The notes under the pieces were generated by a model. The model had not been told where the DNA came from and did not search any database. It was given only the letters and a program-made list of their open reading frames with translations. Positions 37,751-46,571 of a stretch of 64,000 nt of DNA are shown in pieces. Position 1 is the stretch's first letter. The number at the start of each line of letters is the position of its first letter. Made by a program: the position numbers and the translations under genes. Source of the DNA: an uncultured Ruminococcus sp. (GTDB taxonomy: Bacteria; Bacillota; Clostridia; Oscillospirales; Acutalibacteraceae); assembly GCA_902777275.1 (NCBI GenBank), contig CACYTI010000007.1, forward strand, positions 49,267 to 113,266, given 5' to 3'.

Positions 37751-37782
37751 AAAAAAATAAGCCCGCCAAAAATAGCGGGCTT
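37751..37782 (-). terminator. Terminator between tape measure and Dit genes
   Basis: AAGCCCGC pairs with GCGGGCTT (37759-37782) followed on - by ATTTTTTTTTT. A textbook terminator in the middle of the tail operon. Confidence 0.88.
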
Positions 37783-37789
37783 GTATATA

Positions 37790-40666
37790 TTAAATCACGT
37801 TTGAATTTGCAAGAATACGATTCATAAACTGATTAAACGCTTCATCACTGATTTGTTTTGCTGTATTCTCGTCAACATCACCGTGAATATTTACCGTAAT
37901 AGGCGCATTAACTTTATAATTACCGCCCGTTGTACTATTGTTTATAATAGTTCCTGAACCCGTTACACCGTGCGCCATACCTTCACTAAATGAAATATTA
38001 GCGTTAGCAAATATGCGCTCTAATCTATCAGCAAATAGATTCAACGGGTCAATAAACGCAACGGAATAATCACCGTTTGAATAATCGGTTTCCGCTGTTA
38101 GTTTTACGTTGCTTTCTAATTCAGCATTAGCATTTTCCAGAATAGCATTATTAACATTCTGCATTGCTTTAGCCGCTGTATCGGCTTCGTCGTTGATACC
38201 CTCGGCAAGTCCTAAAATAAGATTCTTACCAAGTCCAAAACGGAACAATGTAGATGGTGAATGAATACCGAAGAAATTACATATTCCATCCCAAATGCCG
38301 CTAAAGAATCCGCTAATCTTATCCCAGAGCCATTGACCGAAATTTGAAATACCTTCCCAAATTCCTTTTATCATATTACCGCCAAGCTCTACAAATTTAC
38401 CAACCAATGAGCCAAATTTAGAAACAATCTTTTCCACGATTTCGGGGATTTTCTGAATCAGGCTTGCTATAATCCGTGGGGTTTCTTGCGAAATTTTTAC
38501 ATTCATTTCTATAATGCCATCAATCAGCTTTTCGAGATTATCGGGGTCTAATAGCGTATCAACTAAAGTTTCGATAATATCGGGGATAGCTTCAACCAAC
38601 GCAAGGATAATTTCAGGCAGATGTAATACAAGCTCCATCACTAATTGAATCAAGCCCATAATCAGTTGCGGCAATGCCTCCATTAGTCCCGTAATTACCG
38701 CTGTAATTATATCTGGTAATGCTTCAACTAATGATTTTATGATTTCTGGTAAGGCTTCAACAATACCCAAAACTAATTGAATCAAGCCATTAATCAGCAC
38801 GGGCAACAATTCAACAACTGCACTAATGATAGATGAAATAATATCGGGCAGAGCCTCTACGATCGCAGTTATCAAATCGGGCAGAGCCGCCACAATACCA
38901 TTAATGATAGTAATAATGCCCTGTATAATAATAGGAATGTTCTCTACCAATACAGAAACAATGCTATTGATTATTTCGGGCAGATAGTCTAATATCGCCT
39001 TTGCGATTTCAATAATAGCATTTAGGATTTGCGGAATCGCACCAACAACAAAATTAACTATACCGCGAATAATCAACGGTAACGATTGTAAGATTATCGG
39101 CAGCGCGTCTAATATACCCTTTGAAATTGCCTTGATAACCTCTAATACAGCATTTAAGAATGTAGGCAAATTATCAATGATAGTCTGAACAATCTTTAAT
39201 ATACCCTGTACAATCGTAGGTATCAATGTGGGTAGTTTCTCCGCTAATGCGTTAGCTATCGCAACCACAATATCAAATACGGTTTGGATTAGTTGCGGTA
39301 ATATATCCGATATACCATTTACAAGCGTTTCCGCAAGGTCAACAAGGATTTTTGATATTTCGTCTGCGTGGTCTGATAGTCCTGTTAAGAATGATTTAAC
39401 AACCTGGACACCAAGATTGATTAGTTTAGGTAGATATTCACCAATTTTTGTGATAACGTTGGCTAATACCTCACCAACTGCACCAGCTAAACCTTCTAAT
39501 CCGTTTTTCTTAACCGCTTCCGTTAATATGCCGATTTGCTCCGTTCCAAACTGCACACATTCGCGCATTAAACCATTAACGGAATCAGAAACGCCGATTT
39601 GCAAGCCTTCAACGGCTGAACCAAAGATAGTAATATCACCTTGTAAGTTATCAAGCATTGTTTCGGCTTGCTGTGCCGCTGAACCTATGCCATCACTTGC
39701 TGAAGCTAAACCTTTTCTAAATTCCTCAACCTTTTCAGTGCTCGAAACGGTCATCATATTAAAGGCTTGCATACCCTGTGTTGTAAACAACATCTTTTTG
39801 TATGCGTTGGCTTCTTCCTCGCTCATCGTGGATAGCTTGCCATTGATTTCATCCACTACGCTATTAAATTCCTTTGCTTTACCGTTGGAATCATAGCAAC
39901 TAACACCAAGAGCCTTTAACGCTCCTGCGGTCTTTTCCGTAGGTGCATAAAGGTCAGTCATAGCGCGGTTTAATGCAGTAAAGGCGGCTTCACCCGTTAC
40001 ATTTTGTTCCGCTAATCTCAATAATGCAACTATGGTATCTTCTGCGGTTTGTCCATATGCCGCCGCTGTTGAAGATGATTTAGACAATGCCGCGCCTAAA
40101 TTATTAACATCTGTTGCCGCAAGGGTCGCGCCCTTTGCCATCAAATCGGTGTAATACTGCGTGTTTGAAAATTCATCATTAAAGCCTTTAACCGCACCCG
40201 TTACATAACTTGCCGCGTCGCCCATTTCGATTGAGCCAGCCGCCGCCAAATTAAGAACATCACCGATTGATGATAATATTTCTTGTTCGTTCAATCCTGC
40301 CATAGCAAGGATGTTTTCAGCTTCTGCGGCTTGCGTTGCGCTAAATGATGTTGCAGAGCCTAATTCTATTGCTTTGTCGCGCAATGCGCTTATTTGGTCT
40401 ACCGTCTTTCCTGTGGTCGCGGCTATCTGTGATACGGCTGAATCAAATTCTTTTCCTGAATCAACCGCTGATTTACCAAAAGCAACAATCGCACCACTCG
40501 CGGCAGTAATTGCTGTACTAACGCCCGCAACAATACCGCCGCTAATGGATTTTAATTTGCTCGAAAAGGCATTGAAATCCGAATGGGATTCGTTCATACC
40601 TTTTTTGAATTTTGAAGCGTCAAATGATATTTGTGCTTCGTAATTGGCTATAACTTTTTTAGCCAT
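37790..40666 (-). CDS. Tail tape measure protein
   Basis: A 958-residue TP901-type tape measure protein. The N-terminal 350 residues hold the TP901 domain (GSATSFSATQAAEAENILAM, AFTALNRAMTDL, TTQGMQAFNMM). A long series of hydrophobic helical repeats with recurrent LPxII motifs follows (about 420-760), then a C-terminal GIHSPSTLFRFGLGKN motif. It sets tail length and contributes to DNA delivery. Its ribosome site AAGGTGG is inside a 6-bp hairpin (40677-40692), suggesting translational control. Confidence 0.95.
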   Translation of the reverse strand: MAKKVIANYEAQISFDASKFKKGMNESHSDFNAFSSKLKSISGGIVAGVSTAITAASGAIVAFGKSAVDSGKEFDSAVSQIAATTGKTVDQISALRDKAIELGSATSFSATQAAEAENILAMAGLNEQEILSSIGDVLNLAAAGSIEMGDAASYVTGAVKGFNDEFSNTQYYTDLMAKGATLAATDVNNLGAALSKSSSTAAAYGQTAEDTIVALLRLAEQNVTGEAAFTALNRAMTDLYAPTEKTAGALKALGVSCYDSNGKAKEFNSVVDEINGKLSTMSEEEANAYKKMLFTTQGMQAFNMMTVSSTEKVEEFRKGLASASDGIGSAAQQAETMLDNLQGDITIFGSAVEGLQIGVSDSVNGLMRECVQFGTEQIGILTEAVKKNGLEGLAGAVGEVLANVITKIGEYLPKLINLGVQVVKSFLTGLSDHADEISKILVDLAETLVNGISDILPQLIQTVFDIVVAIANALAEKLPTLIPTIVQGILKIVQTIIDNLPTFLNAVLEVIKAISKGILDALPIILQSLPLIIRGIVNFVVGAIPQILNAIIEIAKAILDYLPEIINSIVSVLVENIPIIIQGIITIINGIVAALPDLITAIVEALPDIISSIISAVVELLPVLINGLIQLVLGIVEALPEIIKSLVEALPDIITAVITGLMEALPQLIMGLIQLVMELVLHLPEIILALVEAIPDIIETLVDTLLDPDNLEKLIDGIIEMNVKISQETPRIIASLIQKIPEIVEKIVSKFGSLVGKFVELGGNMIKGIWEGISNFGQWLWDKISGFFSGIWDGICNFFGIHSPSTLFRFGLGKNLILGLAEGINDEADTAAKAMQNVNNAILENANAELESNVKLTAETDYSNGDYSVAFIDPLNLFADRLERIFANANISFSEGMAHGVTGSGTIINNSTTGGNYKVNAPITVNIHGDVDENTAKQISDEAFNQFMNRILANSNVI

Positions 40667-40676
40667 AATAAAAACA

Positions 40677-40692
40677 CCACCTTTTTAGGTGG
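40677..40692 (-). promoter_or_regulatory. Hairpin covering the ribosome site of the tape measure gene
   Basis: On the - strand CCACCT-AAAA-AGGTGG; the AAGGTGG arm is also the Shine-Dalgarno region, with the ATG at 40666. TTTTTATT follows the stem, so it might also cause some termination. Confidence 0.55.
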
Positions 40693-40698
40693 GTACAA

Positions 40699-41397
40699 TT
40701 ATCCGAAGAATTGTTTTAATTCTTTTAGATTTGCACCCTTCGGGGAGGTGCTAATAACGGCTTCACCGCTGTTCAATTCTTTTCTATACTCGTTCAATTC
40801 GTATTGTAAATACGCTAAATTATAATCTTCGTCCGTTCGCATTTCATTTATTACTATTTGTTTTACTAAATTCTTAAAAATTAAAATGGGCATATTCATA
40901 ATATCTTTGTAGGTGTTGCCTGTTTTCATCATTACCAATGTAATATCCTCGATTAAACTAACTTCTTGTTTTTTCGCTAATAAAGAATTTGCACTTTTGA
41001 TTTTGTTTTTCTTTTCAGCTCGTTCCTTTTCATATTTTGATGTTGCAGATTTTTCTTGTACTTGAATATTAGGAATCTGCAAATAATCCGCGCTCAACAA
41101 TCTATTTATTCCGCTTATTGTTTGTGTGATGATTTCCATTTGGTTTTCAAGGTCTAATCTATTTACTACATATTTCTTATCAATTTTTCTATTCGCATAA
41201 TGCAATATAGTTGTTACCGCTTCTGTAATATCATTTATATTTTTTGTTTCTTCAAAATCCGACAAATAGCACAATACGGAATAATATATATCAACATTAA
41301 GATTTAACGAAATACTAAATTTCTCTTTCATACCGTATATGTCTATTATCAAAGTTTGTTTATGCGGTAAAAATGCGGCTTTATCTTTTATTTTCAC
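40699..41397 (-). CDS. Tail assembly chaperone-like protein (second)
   Basis: A 232-residue, Lys/Glu-rich protein between the first chaperone candidate and the tape measure gene, where siphoviruses encode the G/GT chaperones. The four-base overlap with the preceding gene shows tight coupling. It contains VYKD-like helical stretches (GNTYKDIMNMPILIFKNLVK). Family assignment comes from position; no slippery site was established, since it has its own start. Confidence 0.55.
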   Translation of the reverse strand: MKIKDKAAFLPHKQTLIIDIYGMKEKFSISLNLNVDIYYSVLCYLSDFEETKNINDITEAVTTILHYANRKIDKKYVVNRLDLENQMEIITQTISGINRLLSADYLQIPNIQVQEKSATSKYEKERAEKKNKIKSANSLLAKKQEVSLIEDITLVMMKTGNTYKDIMNMPILIFKNLVKQIVINEMRTDEDYNLAYLQYELNEYRKELNSGEAVISTSPKGANLKELKQFFG

Positions 41398-41855
41398 TTA
41401 ACCACCCTACCGTCAAAAATAAGTTGTCCGATATACGTTACTAATGCCTTTAACACTTCAATATCATTGAATCCACGCTCTACATCATCAAGCGTGTATT
41501 TCTCGCCGTCTACGTTCTGATTGATTAACACCAGACAAAATGATTTCAACATCTTTAATAATTCGGGATAGCGTTCTGCCATATCTTTACTTTGATTAAT
41601 CTTTTCAAGCTGTTTTTGTGCTTTCACTAATTCCTCTGTAAATGCAGTAGAGAAATTACCATTGATTGTATATACTTTTCCATTCAAATCTCTAATTGTA
41701 ATATCGTCTTTCTTGTATCTTGTCGCGTCAAATTCTCTTGCGGGTCTTTCCTGCGGTCTATTGTCTACATAATTTTTGTTTTCATAATACTTGTAATTAC
41801 TATTCTTTTTATACCCGCCTTTTTTTCTATAATTGTTATTCTTGTAATAAGCCAT
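41394..41855 (-). CDS. Tail assembly chaperone-like protein (first)
   Basis: A 153-residue protein with a striking N-terminal tail rich in Tyr, Asn and Lys (MAYYKNNNYRKKGGYKKNSN), then an acidic helical domain (TEELVKAQKQLEKINQSKD ... ALVTYIGQLIFDG). It sits after the tail tube gene, the usual site of a gpG-like chaperone. Assignment by position and helical nature. The basic low-complexity tail is unusual for the family. Confidence 0.55.
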   Translation of the reverse strand: MAYYKNNNYRKKGGYKKNSNYKYYENKNYVDNRPQERPAREFDATRYKKDDITIRDLNGKVYTINGNFSTAFTEELVKAQKQLEKINQSKDMAERYPELLKMLKSFCLVLINQNVDGEKYTLDDVERGFNDIEVLKALVTYIGQLIFDGRVVK

Positions 41856-41924
41856 TATTTAGCCCTCCGATTCAAATTATTCTTATTCGTATAAACTTAA
41901 AATAATATTGCAATACTATTTTCA

Positions 41925-41956
41925 AAAAAAATAAAGGGCAGTCCGAAAACCGCCCT
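41925..41956 (-). terminator. Terminator after the major tail protein gene
   Basis: On the - strand AGGGCGGT pairs with ACTGCCCT, then TTATTTTTTT. As in other siphoviruses this may favour high tail-tube expression. Confidence 0.75.
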
Positions 41957-41967
41957 ATAAATCAAAA

Positions 41968-42543
41968 TCAAGTTGTAGCTGTTACGGTTTCCTCTAACCA
42001 AGCCGCACCTGTCTTATTGTTTGGCAGCGTGGTATTAAAACACTTAAAACTATAGTTCATCTCAACGGGATTATCATTGTTGAAATCAAGTGTATATTCA
42101 CCCTGCCATTTGCATTTAGGCATAATCAGCTTAAATTCCTCATTTGTATCTTCGTCTTTACCAACGAAAACAAGCGCGATCGCGGGAGTCTTTGCACCCT
42201 CAATATAATAGGTCTTGTTTGTGACTACACCATTAGCAGCAGTACCAGCCACATAATCATCACCTGTCATAAACTGCGCCACATTAGCAGCATTGTAGGA
42301 GATGATACCTGTTTCAAATGTGGTAGTATATTTATGATTGTAAGATTCAACCACGCCATAATTAGCAGTTTCAATATCTTTTGATTCGTGTGTTCTCTTA
42401 AAAACTGCGCTGTCTTTAATATATCCGATTTCGGTCATATCGGTTATATCTACATTTGTATTATCAAAACTATCAGCAAGCATAGCATAAAGATAGCCAG
42501 AACCGATTAGAACGGAATCTTTGCCAGGATTAAAAATCTGCAT
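41968..42543 (-). CDS. Major tail (tube) protein
   Basis: A 191-residue protein starting MQIFNPGKDSVLIGSGYLYA. The pattern SAVFKRTHESKDIETANYGV and the C-terminal beta-rich PKCKWQGEYTLDFNNDNPVE agree with phage tube proteins. ATG at 42543 has AAAGGAG in front; the 42576 start is less good. Followed by a strong terminator. Confidence 0.8.
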   Translation of the reverse strand: MQIFNPGKDSVLIGSGYLYAMLADSFDNTNVDITDMTEIGYIKDSAVFKRTHESKDIETANYGVVESYNHKYTTTFETGIISYNAANVAQFMTGDDYVAGTAANGVVTNKTYYIEGAKTPAIALVFVGKDEDTNEEFKLIMPKCKWQGEYTLDFNNDNPVEMNYSFKCFNTTLPNNKTGAAWLEETVTATT

Positions 42544-42551
42544 ACTTCTTT

Positions 42552-42977
42552 TCACTCCTTTATAAGTTTGTTGCAATTAAAGTATATCCGATTTGTATAC
42601 ATCTGTGTTGATTCATCAAATGCAATTCCACTCTCGGAATCCAAGCGGAATTTATTTATATAAGGAATCAGGCACGGCATTTTATAAAAGTCCAGCATAT
42701 CAACTAATACATCTTTGATTGTAACTATATCGGTTAAATTCTCCGATAACATCCCAATCTCAACATAATATTTTCTAACAGGATTACCGCCGTCTAATTC
42801 GTGAAATTTTATAATTAAAGCGTTGCCCGATGTGATTTTATGATTTTGCGGCTTTTCGATTAAATAAATTGACGGATAATTATTTCCGTTGGTTTCATCG
42901 GTAGCCGTAAAAGCAATATCACCGAACGCCGCTATATTATCAATGATGTATGTTCTAACATTATTGAAATTAACCAT
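42552..42977 (-). CDS. Tail completion/terminator protein
   Basis: A 141-residue protein (MVNFNNVRTYIIDNIAAFGD ... KYYVEIGML) located between the HK97 gp10-like and tail tube genes, the place of the tail terminator. ATG at 42977 has GGCGGTG as ribosome site. Assignment is mainly positional. Confidence 0.65.
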   Translation of the reverse strand: MVNFNNVRTYIIDNIAAFGDIAFTATDETNGNNYPSIYLIEKPQNHKITSGNALIIKFHELDGGNPVRKYYVEIGMLSENLTDIVTIKDVLVDMLDFYKMPCLIPYINKFRLDSESGIAFDESTQMYTNRIYFNCNKLIKE

Positions 42978-43302
42978 TTGAATCACCGCCTATCGCTTTT
43001 TCAATTTCTTTTGATACCGTCTGCATATAGCTATCAATGTTATCATCTAACGCCTGTGAAATGTTTGGATGGTACGCGTCCTCATAGGGAGCATATTCAA
43101 CGTTTGAGCCAACCGCGCCGATGATGTTGCCGTCTTTGTCGGTTTGGGTTTTGTGTGTCCACGAACGGCGCAATGTACCTGTATCAACGTGAGTTAATAG
43201 TTTTGTATCGGCTTCAAACTTGATAACCGCCTTTTTCATTCCACGTTCGGCAGCTTTCAAAACCTTGTCAAGCTCGGTATCGAAATGGTCAAAATTAGCC
43301 AT
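42970..43302 (-). CDS. HK97 gp10-like head-tail joining protein
   Basis: A 110-residue protein with AERGMKKAVIKFEADTKLLT, VDTGTLRRSWTHKTQTD and GSNVEYAPYEDAYHP, the signature of the HK97 gp10 family. ATG at 43302 overlaps the preceding stop (TAATG) with GGTGG upstream. Confidence 0.85.
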   Translation of the reverse strand: MANFDHFDTELDKVLKAAERGMKKAVIKFEADTKLLTHVDTGTLRRSWTHKTQTDKDGNIIGAVGSNVEYAPYEDAYHPNISQALDDNIDSYMQTVSKEIEKAIGGDSNG

Positions 43303-43649
43303 TAAACCACCGCCCGAATGTAAACGATGTAATAGTAATCCCAATCGGTAATTTTGACAACCTTATAATCTTTGTCCTTATAAGTTACCACACAAGTATC
43401 ATCAATAAAGCTGTTAGAATCGCAAAAGATTTTATATTCAGCATTGATTAACTTTCCGTGTTCATCAAGGTCAATTTTCGTGTCAAGTGATTGTACATTA
43501 CAATTAACTGTGATGGTATCTGAACCTGTGCGGCTATACATACCAGTTACATCATCGTAGGTGTTCGCCTTTTTTCGGATGGTGATTTGCTTATCATAAA
43601 ACCATTGAATAGCTTGTGACATTGAATTATAACAATCTGCAATGTTCAT
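43302..43649 (-). CDS. Head closure / stopper-like protein
   Basis: A 115-residue protein between the connector and gp10-like genes, rich in beta strands (QITIRKKANTYDDVTGMYSR ... DDTCVVTYKDKDYKVVKITD). The position and the KDKDYKVVKI style strand fit SPP1 gp16-type stoppers. Confidence 0.65.
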   Translation of the reverse strand: MNIADCYNSMSQAIQWFYDKQITIRKKANTYDDVTGMYSRTGSDTITVNCNVQSLDTKIDLDEHGKLINAEYKIFCDSNSFIDDTCVVTYKDKDYKVVKITDWDYYYIVYIRAVV

Positions 43650-44120
43650 TTATAACACCCTCATTCGCCGCATTGGTAATGCCGCTTTAACATCAGCGGT
43701 CAAGCCATTAGAATCAAGCTCGATTTTCTTTTGTCCGAACGTCACCGAATTATTACCGATTGACATTTGGGTTACTGGTGCTTTTCCTGACATAGTTTCC
43801 CTTTTTACACGGTCATTATAATAGTACACATATGCCAGTTGTGCCACAGCAAAACTACACCTATGCAACATCGCGGAATCGTCATACTCACAAAACAGGT
43901 ATTTAGAAATCGCTTGCCAAGCCAAATCTAAATACATTAATGATGATTCTTCGTCAAGATTGATTCCGTTTTCCATTAACATACGACTTAGATTTCTATC
44001 GGCAAATCTATATTTTTCGATGTATTCATCAAAGTCAGAAACGGGGTCGGAATTTAATTCTTCAGAACCTTTTACAACATAAATAGGATTGCTATTAAAA
44101 TAATTGCTGACTATACTCAT
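43650..44120 (-). CDS. Head-tail connector (adaptor) protein
   Basis: A 156-residue mostly helical protein (MSIVSNYFNSNPIYVVKGSE ... ALPMRRMRVL) following the capsid gene, as gp6/gp15-like connectors do. ATG at 44120 has CGGAGGTG upstream. Positional assignment. Confidence 0.7.
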   Translation of the reverse strand: MSIVSNYFNSNPIYVVKGSEELNSDPVSDFDEYIEKYRFADRNLSRMLMENGINLDEESSLMYLDLAWQAISKYLFCEYDDSAMLHRCSFAVAQLAYVYYYNDRVKRETMSGKAPVTQMSIGNNSVTFGQKKIELDSNGLTADVKAALPMRRMRVL

Positions 44121-44143
44121 AATAATCACCTCCGATTAGTATA

Positions 44144-44171
44144 ATGGGGTATAGCCTAAACCATACCCCAT
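44144..44171 (-). other. Hairpin after the capsid gene
   Basis: ATGGGGTAT pairs perfectly with ATACCCCAT (9 bp). There is no T tract, so it may be an mRNA-stabilising or processing structure rather than a terminator. Confidence 0.6.
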
Positions 44172-44195
44172 AAAAGAAAATATAATCAAAAGTGA

Positions 44196-45047
44196 TTATG
44201 CAGTTGTAGTCTTTACAAGAATACAAGCGGGATTAGTAACCTTGTGGGCATAAACCTTTCTGCCCTGAACAGCGGAAGCACCGATGTACTTGCCAGAACC
44301 GCTTAAATCCTGAACGTGAACAGGAACAGCCCACTCATTAACACGGGTAGCATAGGCAGGATGACCAGCGACAAATTCAACCTTGTATGTAACAGCATTA
44401 TCGCCTTCGCCCTTTGTTACAGTGCCAAGATTAGCGGATTCAAGAACGTTGAATCCCGCAATAGTACCAACAATGCCAGTACCCTTTACAACATCACCCA
44501 GATTTGAAGCGGGAGTAAATTCATCAGATTTCAATACATAAGCCATAGCATCAGGTGAAACAAGTACATATCTTTGTCCGTCATTAGGTACACCCGCAGT
44601 TGTTAAGGCAACACGCGCGTCAACAATCTTGCTGTAAACATTGCTTTTAGTCATTGCGACAGTATCTGCTAATGTTGTACCTTCGGTAGCAAGTGCTTTT
44701 GCACCATCACTGTCAAGTTTCAGGGCAATGCCATAGCCAGCTTCATCAAGTCTATCCGCTACAAGTCCATCGGGAACAGCAGCAGCGTTATAACCATCAA
44801 TCAGCTCATTAACCGCCTTATCCTTAAAATCGCTAATAGTAATCCATTCGCTTGCGCCCTCTGTCAGAGCTACGCCAGTGGATTTATTATAGTCTACAAC
44901 GGAAGCCGCGCCGCTCTTGCGAACCTTTACCGCGCCAGCCTTTGCAGAACCTTCATATCTGTTATTGAAAACAACTCCGTCTTTGAGTTGTAACTGTACT
45001 CTTGTTTTAGTGTCAACAAGATTAGAATATCTTACGCTTAAATCCAT
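44196..45047 (-). CDS. Major capsid protein
   Basis: A 283-residue capsid protein starting MDLSVRYSNLVDTKTRVQLQ. It contains an A/G-rich N-terminal region with GAVKVRKSGAASVVDYNKS, a middle RYVLVSPDAMAYVLKSDEF and a late HPAYATRVNEWAVPVHVQDL. Its place after the scaffold gene and its size support an HK97-fold capsid of the small Firmicutes siphovirus type. Confidence 0.85.
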   Translation of the reverse strand: MDLSVRYSNLVDTKTRVQLQLKDGVVFNNRYEGSAKAGAVKVRKSGAASVVDYNKSTGVALTEGASEWITISDFKDKAVNELIDGYNAAAVPDGLVADRLDEAGYGIALKLDSDGAKALATEGTTLADTVAMTKSNVYSKIVDARVALTTAGVPNDGQRYVLVSPDAMAYVLKSDEFTPASNLGDVVKGTGIVGTIAGFNVLESANLGTVTKGEGDNAVTYKVEFVAGHPAYATRVNEWAVPVHVQDLSGSGKYIGASAVQGRKVYAHKVTNPACILVKTTTA

Positions 45048-45076
45048 AATTTTTTCATTCCTTTCAAATTTATATT

Positions 45077-45658
45077 TTATTCAGCAGTTTGAATCTGAAT
45101 ACTTGGATTCAGCTTTTGAAATGCCGCCGTTACACCATCAATAGGTGTATCGTCACTTTCAGGGGGTACATAACTTGAATCTTTTAGTTTCTTTTCAACG
45201 GCTGAACCAACGGAATCAGTAAATGCTTTTTCAAATTTGGCAATGTTCGCATTAGTCGCCTTTTCATCTGCGCCAATGAAGAAATCAACCAAATCAGCGG
45301 GTAAACCCTTATCATTTGCAATTTTCAAGGCTTTGTTTGTCAAATCCTTGCGCAAGGATTCTGATTTCATTTTTTCTAATTCAGCCTTTACCGCCGCTAA
45401 TTCTGTATCTTTCGGGTCGGCTTCGGGATAAAGTTCTTTAACCTTTTCATTAACCAACTTATCAAGATTATTAGATTTCCAAGTTTCCAAGCCCTTTGAG
45501 AAATAAGAATCAAGTTTAGGCTGCATTAATTTCTTGCCGCTGTCTGTATCTAAATAAGCGGTTACTCTATCGTCATTAATCAAACCGCTAATAAAATTCT
45601 TGTATTCGTCAGTATTTTCAAACTGCTTTAATTCTTTCATTAATTCTTCAAATGTCAT
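45077..45658 (-). CDS. Capsid scaffolding protein (DUF4355-like)
   Basis: A 193-residue charged, helical protein before the capsid gene. MTFEELMKELKQFENTDEYK at the start, a coiled-coil middle (AAVKAELEKMKSESLRKDLT) and FEKAFTDSVGSAVEKKLK are typical of DUF4355 scaffolds. Confidence 0.82.
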   Translation of the reverse strand: MTFEELMKELKQFENTDEYKNFISGLINDDRVTAYLDTDSGKKLMQPKLDSYFSKGLETWKSNNLDKLVNEKVKELYPEADPKDTELAAVKAELEKMKSESLRKDLTNKALKIANDKGLPADLVDFFIGADEKATNANIAKFEKAFTDSVGSAVEKKLKDSSYVPPESDDTPIDGVTAAFQKLNPSIQIQTAE

Positions 45659-45743
45659 AAAAATTCTCCTTTGCCCTTTATGTATCGTTCAATCCATAAA
45701 GTTCAATCTATATAAAAATAACCACAGTAATAAATACTATGGA

Positions 45744-46571
45744 TTATAGTTGATGTTCCCAATCGTTATAGGTAACATAATCAATATTTTGTTTTGTTAA
45801 ATTGTCGGCGCGTTTATTCGGTTTCCAATCGTCAACTATCGGCACAAGGCAGCACCGACAACAAGGATGAACGGGAATATTTGGAGCTTTATCCAAATCA
45901 AATATTTTTCCGTCCAAATCCGCACAAGTATCACAAGTGTTATCCTCTAATGTTGCGGTATATAACACCCTTTCAACCACACCAGAATCGCGGTATATAT
46001 CCAACTGCGCCGCGTTTACAACCTTTGCAACCTCAGTATTAACAAGCCTTTTAGCCTGATATGCCGAAACGCCATAATCATCTTTAATCTTTTTAACAAT
46101 GCGCTTTGGCTGTTCGCCGTTCTTAACGCAATCAATCACATCATTATAAATGCGATTAGCTAATTGATTTGTATTATCCCAAATTCGATTAGAGAAGGTT
46201 TTTCCATTGATGGGAGCATTAACCGCCCTATCAATCATTTCTTGTCTAACCAAAGAAAAATCCGCTTTCATTCCGATTAACTTTGCTGTTTTCTGTACCG
46301 CCGTAGTGTAACAATCCTCCACCACGTCAGTAACGAAATCAATTTGATAATCCTTGAAATCGTTTAGATTTGCGGTTACTGTTTGCCGCACCTCTGCAAC
46401 CAAATTCGGGGATAATAATATTTTACCGTTGCCCGATAGATTATCTATAACAAGCACGGAGATTTCATTTACTAATTTGTCTTGTGAATATTTATATCTA
46501 CGCAATATTGTTTTAATCTTTTTCTGCGTAGCTTTATCAATATCCGCGCGAACCTTTACATATTCATTCAA
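45744..46571 (-). CDS. MuF-like minor head protein
   Basis: A 275-residue SPP1 gp7/Mu gpF-type head morphogenesis protein. The hallmark is the C-terminal zinc-knuckle-like NTCDTCADLDGKIF ... PVHPCCRCCLVP. LVNTEVAKVVNAAQLDIYRD is also typical. The start overlaps the portal stop (ATGA). No toxin domain is fused. Confidence 0.9.
   Translation of the reverse strand: MNEYVKVRADIDKATQKKIKTILRRYKYSQDKLVNEISVLVIDNLSGNGKILLSPNLVAEVRQTVTANLNDFKDYQIDFVTDVVEDCYTTAVQKTAKLIGMKADFSLVRQEMIDRAVNAPINGKTFSNRIWDNTNQLANRIYNDVIDCVKNGEQPKRIVKKIKDDYGVSAYQAKRLVNTEVAKVVNAAQLDIYRDSGVVERVLYTATLEDNTCDTCADLDGKIFDLDKAPNIPVHPCCRCCLVPIVDDWKPNKRADNLTKQNIDYVTYNDWEHQL

Noticed and set aside
39228-39896. 222-codon + strand frame over the tape measure gene
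   Set aside because: Antisense shadow of the hydrophobic repeats of the tape measure protein.
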